A stretch of 64,000 bases of DNA from Pedobacter nototheniae (GTDB taxonomy: Bacteria > Bacteroidota > Bacteroidia > Sphingobacteriales > Sphingobacteriaceae). The DNA lies in contig NZ_RQRS01000024.1 in the NCBI RefSeq assembly GCF_004335085.1, positions 34,849 to 98,848 on the forward strand, in the 5' to 3' direction. Below the pieces are notes generated by a model, which ran no database searches, was not told the DNA's origin, and saw only the letters and a list, made by a program, of their open reading frames with translations. Positions 61,281 through 64,000 of the stretch are shown here, in pieces. Within the stretch, counting starts at the first letter, position 1. Every line of letters begins with the position of its first letter. A program made the position numbers and the translations under genes.

Positions 61281-62810
61281 TTATCTGATTAGATGTTTAA
61301 TTTGAATAAGCTCATGCTCTTCAAGATAACGCCATCTTCCTCTTGGTAGATCTTTTTTAGTCAAATTACCATAAACTACACGATCTAATTTTTCTACATT
61401 ATAACCTAAATGTTCGAAAATACGACGTACGATGCGGTTTTTGCCACTGTGAATTTGAATGCCAACTTCTTTTTTTGTTCCACCAGAAACGTAAGAAATG
61501 TTATCTGGCTTAATTAAACCATCCTCAAGCTCTAAACCGAAAGCAATTTTATTTAAATCGCCTTGTGATAAAGATTTGTCTAATTCTACGTTATAAATTT
61601 TAGTGATTCCGTTTTTTGGGTGAGATAATTTATCTGCTAAATCACCATCGTTGGTCATTAATAGTAAGCCTGTTGTGTTGCGATCTAAGCGACCAACTGG
61701 ATAAATACGTTCACGACTAGCTTTATCAACCAACTGCATTACCGTACGGCGCTCCTGTGGGTCATCCGTGGTGGTAATATAATCCTTAGGTTTGTTTAAT
61801 AGTACATAAACTTTTTTCTCACGCTTAAGCAATTCGCCATTATAACGAACCTGATCTTTAGCTGGATCAACCTTGTGGCCAAGTTCTGTAACAGCTTCAC
61901 CGTTTACAGTAATAATACCAGCAGCGATTAACTCATCGGCCTTACGGCGAGAACAAATACCTGCGTTTGAAATATATCTATTTAGGCGAATTAAGCCTTT
62001 ATCTTCATTTGTTTTACGAACAGGGGCAATAACTGTTCTTTCCGGGCGATTAAATTCGGTATCTCTAGGTTGTGATTCTTCACGTTTTCTAAACGGTCTG
62101 CTATCAGCACCTTCTCTTGGTTTTACATCTCTTGAACTTCCAGCACTTGGCTTGAAACCGTCAGATTTTCCTTCCCAAGGTTTAAATCCTTTTGATCCTC
62201 CGTCTCTTGATTTGAAGTCTCTGTCGCCAGTTTTCGGTTTAAAATCTCTCGAATCTCTATCCTTAGATTTGAAATCTCTGTCTCCTGTTCTTGGTTTATA
62301 ATCTCTTGCACCATCTTTCGATTTAAAGTCTCTATCTCCTGTTCTCGGTTTGTAATCTCTTGATCCACCTTCTCTTGGTTTAAAATCACGTGATCCGCCA
62401 TCTCTCGATTTAAAGTCACGATCGCCAGTTCTCGGTTTGTAATCTCTTGATCCGCCTTCTCTTGGTTTAAAATCGCGATCACTACTTCTTGAAGTAGAAT
62501 CTTTTGATTTAAACTCACGATCACCAAATTTGAATCCTTTTGATTCTCCATCTCTCGATTTGAAATCACGATCTCCAGTTCTTGGTTTGAAATCTTTTTT
62601 GTCTCCGAAAGATTTAGATTTGAAATCTTTACCTCCTGATGTTCTTGGGCGGGAACCCTCTCTTTGATCGGATGATTTTTTGAATTTGCTGTCTCTGTCT
62701 TCAGAGCTACCTTTTTTTTCTGATCCGGCTGAATAACTTTTGCCTTCGCTTCTCCGGCTGCCCGGTTTGGACTTGTCATCCCGACTGTTCCTGTTGTTTT
62801 TATTTATCAT
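61281..62810 (-). CDS. rluB: RluB-type rRNA pseudouridine synthase with repetitive N-terminus
   Basis: A 509-residue protein. Residues about 1-255 are low-complexity, highly charged repeats of about ten residues (GDRDFKSRDG and GSRDFKPREG variants). The enzyme follows: an S4 RNA-binding domain (about 270-325, RLNRYISNAGICSRRKADEL) and an RsuA/RluB catalytic domain (about 335-505) with the catalytic Asp in PVGRLDRNTTGLLLMTNDG. It should modify 23S rRNA. N-terminal extensions of this sort occur in Bacteroidota RluB, but this one is long. The symbol rests on family resemblance; RluE/RluF-like relatives are the alternative. Confidence 0.9.
   Translation of the reverse strand: MINKNNRNSRDDKSKPGSRRSEGKSYSAGSEKKGSSEDRDSKFKKSSDQREGSRPRTSGGKDFKSKSFGDKKDFKPRTGDRDFKSRDGESKGFKFGDREFKSKDSTSRSSDRDFKPREGGSRDYKPRTGDRDFKSRDGGSRDFKPREGGSRDYKPRTGDRDFKSKDGARDYKPRTGDRDFKSKDRDSRDFKPKTGDRDFKSRDGGSKGFKPWEGKSDGFKPSAGSSRDVKPREGADSRPFRKREESQPRDTEFNRPERTVIAPVRKTNEDKGLIRLNRYISNAGICSRRKADELIAAGIITVNGEAVTELGHKVDPAKDQVRYNGELLKREKKVYVLLNKPKDYITTTDDPQERRTVMQLVDKASRERIYPVGRLDRNTTGLLLMTNDGDLADKLSHPKNGITKIYNVELDKSLSQGDLNKIAFGLELEDGLIKPDNISYVSGGTKKEVGIQIHSGKNRIVRRIFEHLGYNVEKLDRVVYGNLTKKDLPRGRWRYLEEHELIQIKHLIR
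62115..62650 (-). repeat. In-gene tandem repeats of rluB
   Basis: About 30-60 base units encoding DRDFKSRDGGS / RDYKPRTGDRD-type segments are repeated many times. Because of the repeats the same region also stays open in another frame on this strand and on the opposite one. Confidence 0.8.
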
Positions 62811-62844
62811 GATACGCTTTTAACCACATCAAAAATGCGGGCTG

Positions 62845-62875
62845 CAAATTTATGCAAAATTGATGAATAATACAA
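62845..62875 (-). promoter_or_regulatory. Promoter of the pseudouridine synthase gene
   Basis: On the minus strand a TTG (62873-62875) and TAAATTTG (62845-62852) are 20 bases apart, which is the full Bacteroidota -33/-7 arrangement. The -7 box ends 34 bases before the ATG. Confidence 0.65.
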
Positions 62876-63004
62876 TTTTGAGAAGCGTAAAAATTTGATC
62901 AAAAAATAGCCTCTAAAATAAGAAAAATTGAGTGAAAATCAAAATCTAAAACCCACGTTTAAAGTACTTTAAAGCCTGATTTTGACTCTATTTTTTGTAA
63001 CTGC

Positions 63005-63035
63005 TTGGTAATCTGACTATTATTTTTTACCTTTG
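63005..63035 (+). promoter_or_regulatory. Promoter of the lytic transglycosylase gene
   Basis: TTG at 63005-63007 and TACCTTTG at 63028-63035 are 20 bases apart, a full -33/-7 match. The leader would be about 35 bases and carries a GGAGG at 63066-63070, 3 bases before the ATG. Confidence 0.65.
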
Positions 63036-63073
63036 CCAACGTTTTTTATAAGTTCACCAAAAAAAGGAGGAAG

Positions 63074-63844
63074 ATGTTAAAGAAACACATAGTACCATTT
63101 GTAATAGTGGCAGCATTATTTATTATGGCAAAAGTGTTCGCTTACCAAATGCCCTTAGCACAAAAAAGTCTTTTAAAAGAAGAAAAATTAAACACTACAA
63201 TACCCACAACTGAAAGTCCGAAAGAAGAATCTGTATCTTTAATGGCCCAGTTAAATTTTGCTGAAGAAACCCTGCCATTAGGCGATAAAAAGGTAGAAAG
63301 TAAAATGAAAAAAGTTCTTGCAGCACACACTTATGGTAATCTGCAAACGCATCGCTTACACAGAAAAGCAGCAGAGTGGTTTCCGATAATTGAGCCTATT
63401 TTGGCCGCTTACGGTATTCCTAATGATTTTAAATACGTTGCACTGGTTGAATCCGGTTTGCAAGGTGGCGTATCGCCAAAGGGCGCAGCCGGAATTTGGC
63501 AGTTTATGCCTGGCACCGCTCGCATGTATGGCTTAAAAGTAAATGGTAAGGTTGATGAACGTTACAACTTGCGCAAATCTACTATTGCAGCATGCAAATA
63601 CATTAAAGAAATGTATAGTGGTTTAGAAAGCTGGACATTAGTTGCTGCGGCATATAATGTTGGCGATGGCCGTTTACGCAGGCAAATCAATGATCAAAAT
63701 CAGGATAATTATTATAAAATGAAACTAAACCGCGAAACCGGTGGCTACGTTTATAAGCTAATTTCTATGAAACAGATTATGGAAAATCCTGTTCGTTATG
63801 GTTATGAAAAACCAAAACAACTATTGGCATATAACGCCGAATAA
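63074..63844 (+). CDS. Lytic transglycosylase, SLT domain
   Basis: A 256-residue exported murein lyase. An N-terminal hydrophobic segment (about 5-20) serves as signal or anchor, and a linker runs to about residue 85. The goose-lysozyme-like SLT domain (about 95-240) has the catalytic Glu126 in ALVESGLQ, then GAAGIWQFMPGTARMYGL and AAYNVGDGRLRR. It cleaves peptidoglycan to 1,6-anhydro products. It resembles MltD-type enzymes but has no LysM repeats, as the frame ends after the SLT domain. An unusually strong Shine-Dalgarno precedes the ATG. Confidence 0.93.
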   Translation: MLKKHIVPFVIVAALFIMAKVFAYQMPLAQKSLLKEEKLNTTIPTTESPKEESVSLMAQLNFAEETLPLGDKKVESKMKKVLAAHTYGNLQTHRLHRKAAEWFPIIEPILAAYGIPNDFKYVALVESGLQGGVSPKGAAGIWQFMPGTARMYGLKVNGKVDERYNLRKSTIAACKYIKEMYSGLESWTLVAAAYNVGDGRLRRQINDQNQDNYYKMKLNRETGGYVYKLISMKQIMENPVRYGYEKPKQLLAYNAE

Positions 63845-63874
63845 TAAAAAATAAAAGACAAGCATTTGGTAAAG

Positions 63875-63908
63875 AAGCTGTCTCAAAATAAACGAGGCAG
63901 CTTTTTTT
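63875..63908 (+). terminator. Terminator of the lytic transglycosylase gene
   Basis: AAGCTGTCTC and GAGGCAGCTT form a 10-bp stem (one G-T pair) with a 9-base loop and a T run. Confidence 0.9.
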
Positions 63909-64000
63909 GTGTGTAAATAAATCCAGTGTGTTATTTGCTTGTTGCTGGCTAGAAATGTTTATTTCTTCCTCAGTTTGGTAAAAAACAGAAAAAGCAAACC

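Noticed and set aside
62123..62779. 218-codon open frame overlapping the pseudouridine synthase gene on the same strand
   Set aside because: It is a frame-shifted shadow of the charged repeats; the true frame continues into the S4 and catalytic domains.

Overview
The window comes from a low-GC member of the Bacteroidota, most likely a Pedobacter-like Sphingobacteriaceae. The signs are a SusC/SusD pair, TonB receptors with regulatory-like N-terminal domains, a TonB receptor/DUF4249 pair, BshA (bacillithiol), OstA-like and double-rhomboid genes, start codons mostly without Shine-Dalgarno sequences, and many copies of the Bacteroidota -7 promoter box TAnnTTTG. I see no tRNA, rRNA, CRISPR array, transposase, integrase or phage gene. 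Genus-level placement is inference.

Layout. 1-2964: a partial TPR/DUF2268-type protein and two secreted esterases. 3096-15507: a polysaccharide utilisation locus made of a membrane-anchored beta-propeller/LuxR regulator, SusC, SusD, a terminator-like hairpin, a GH30 and a GH5-CBM6 glycanase, closed by a seven-haem cytochrome c. The enzyme set suggests a beta-glucan such as beta-1,6-glucan, but the substrate is inferred. 15628-18760: a TonB receptor with its DUF4249 lipoprotein. 18761-20243: a gene-free array of two hairpin-rich repeat modules (order A-B-A-A-B-A). 20259-25063: a hydroxyacid dehydrogenase and two secreted proteins. 25064-25908: a second A-B-A repeat array. 25909-31234: a nitroreductase, then the packed run mutL, rhomboid, rhomboid, endonuclease/exonuclease/phosphatase protein. 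31235-31856: gene-free, with an inverted-repeat element and a decayed copy.

31857-44623: an amidohydrolase overlapping a serine hydrolase that carries an orphan GH3 C-terminal-like domain, a TPR protein, a DUF6929-like protein, an isopenicillin-N-synthase-like oxygenase, exported MsrA, a VOC protein, cysS, an M28 peptidase, small secreted proteins, a GDPD-like protein lacking both catalytic histidines, and an unlisted 55-residue membrane protein. 44926-49104: DinB-like, moxR, surA-like and a short foldase-like gene. 49209-54738: rdgB and its upstream neighbour, then the divergent pair OstA-like/tilS, whose promoters share a 16-bp perfect palindrome. 54919-63844: bshA, GH35, a J-KTSC protein, small membrane proteins, an AHSA1-like protein, a lactonase, an RluB-type pseudouridine synthase with a repetitive N-terminus, and a lytic transglycosylase.

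Most genes are ordinary for the group. The best candidates for something undescribed are the A/B repeat arrays (one hairpin shows concordant changes in both arms), the palindrome shared by two apparently leaderless promoters, the catalytically stripped paralogues, and the multihaem cytochrome attached to a glycan locus. I found no recognisable defence system.
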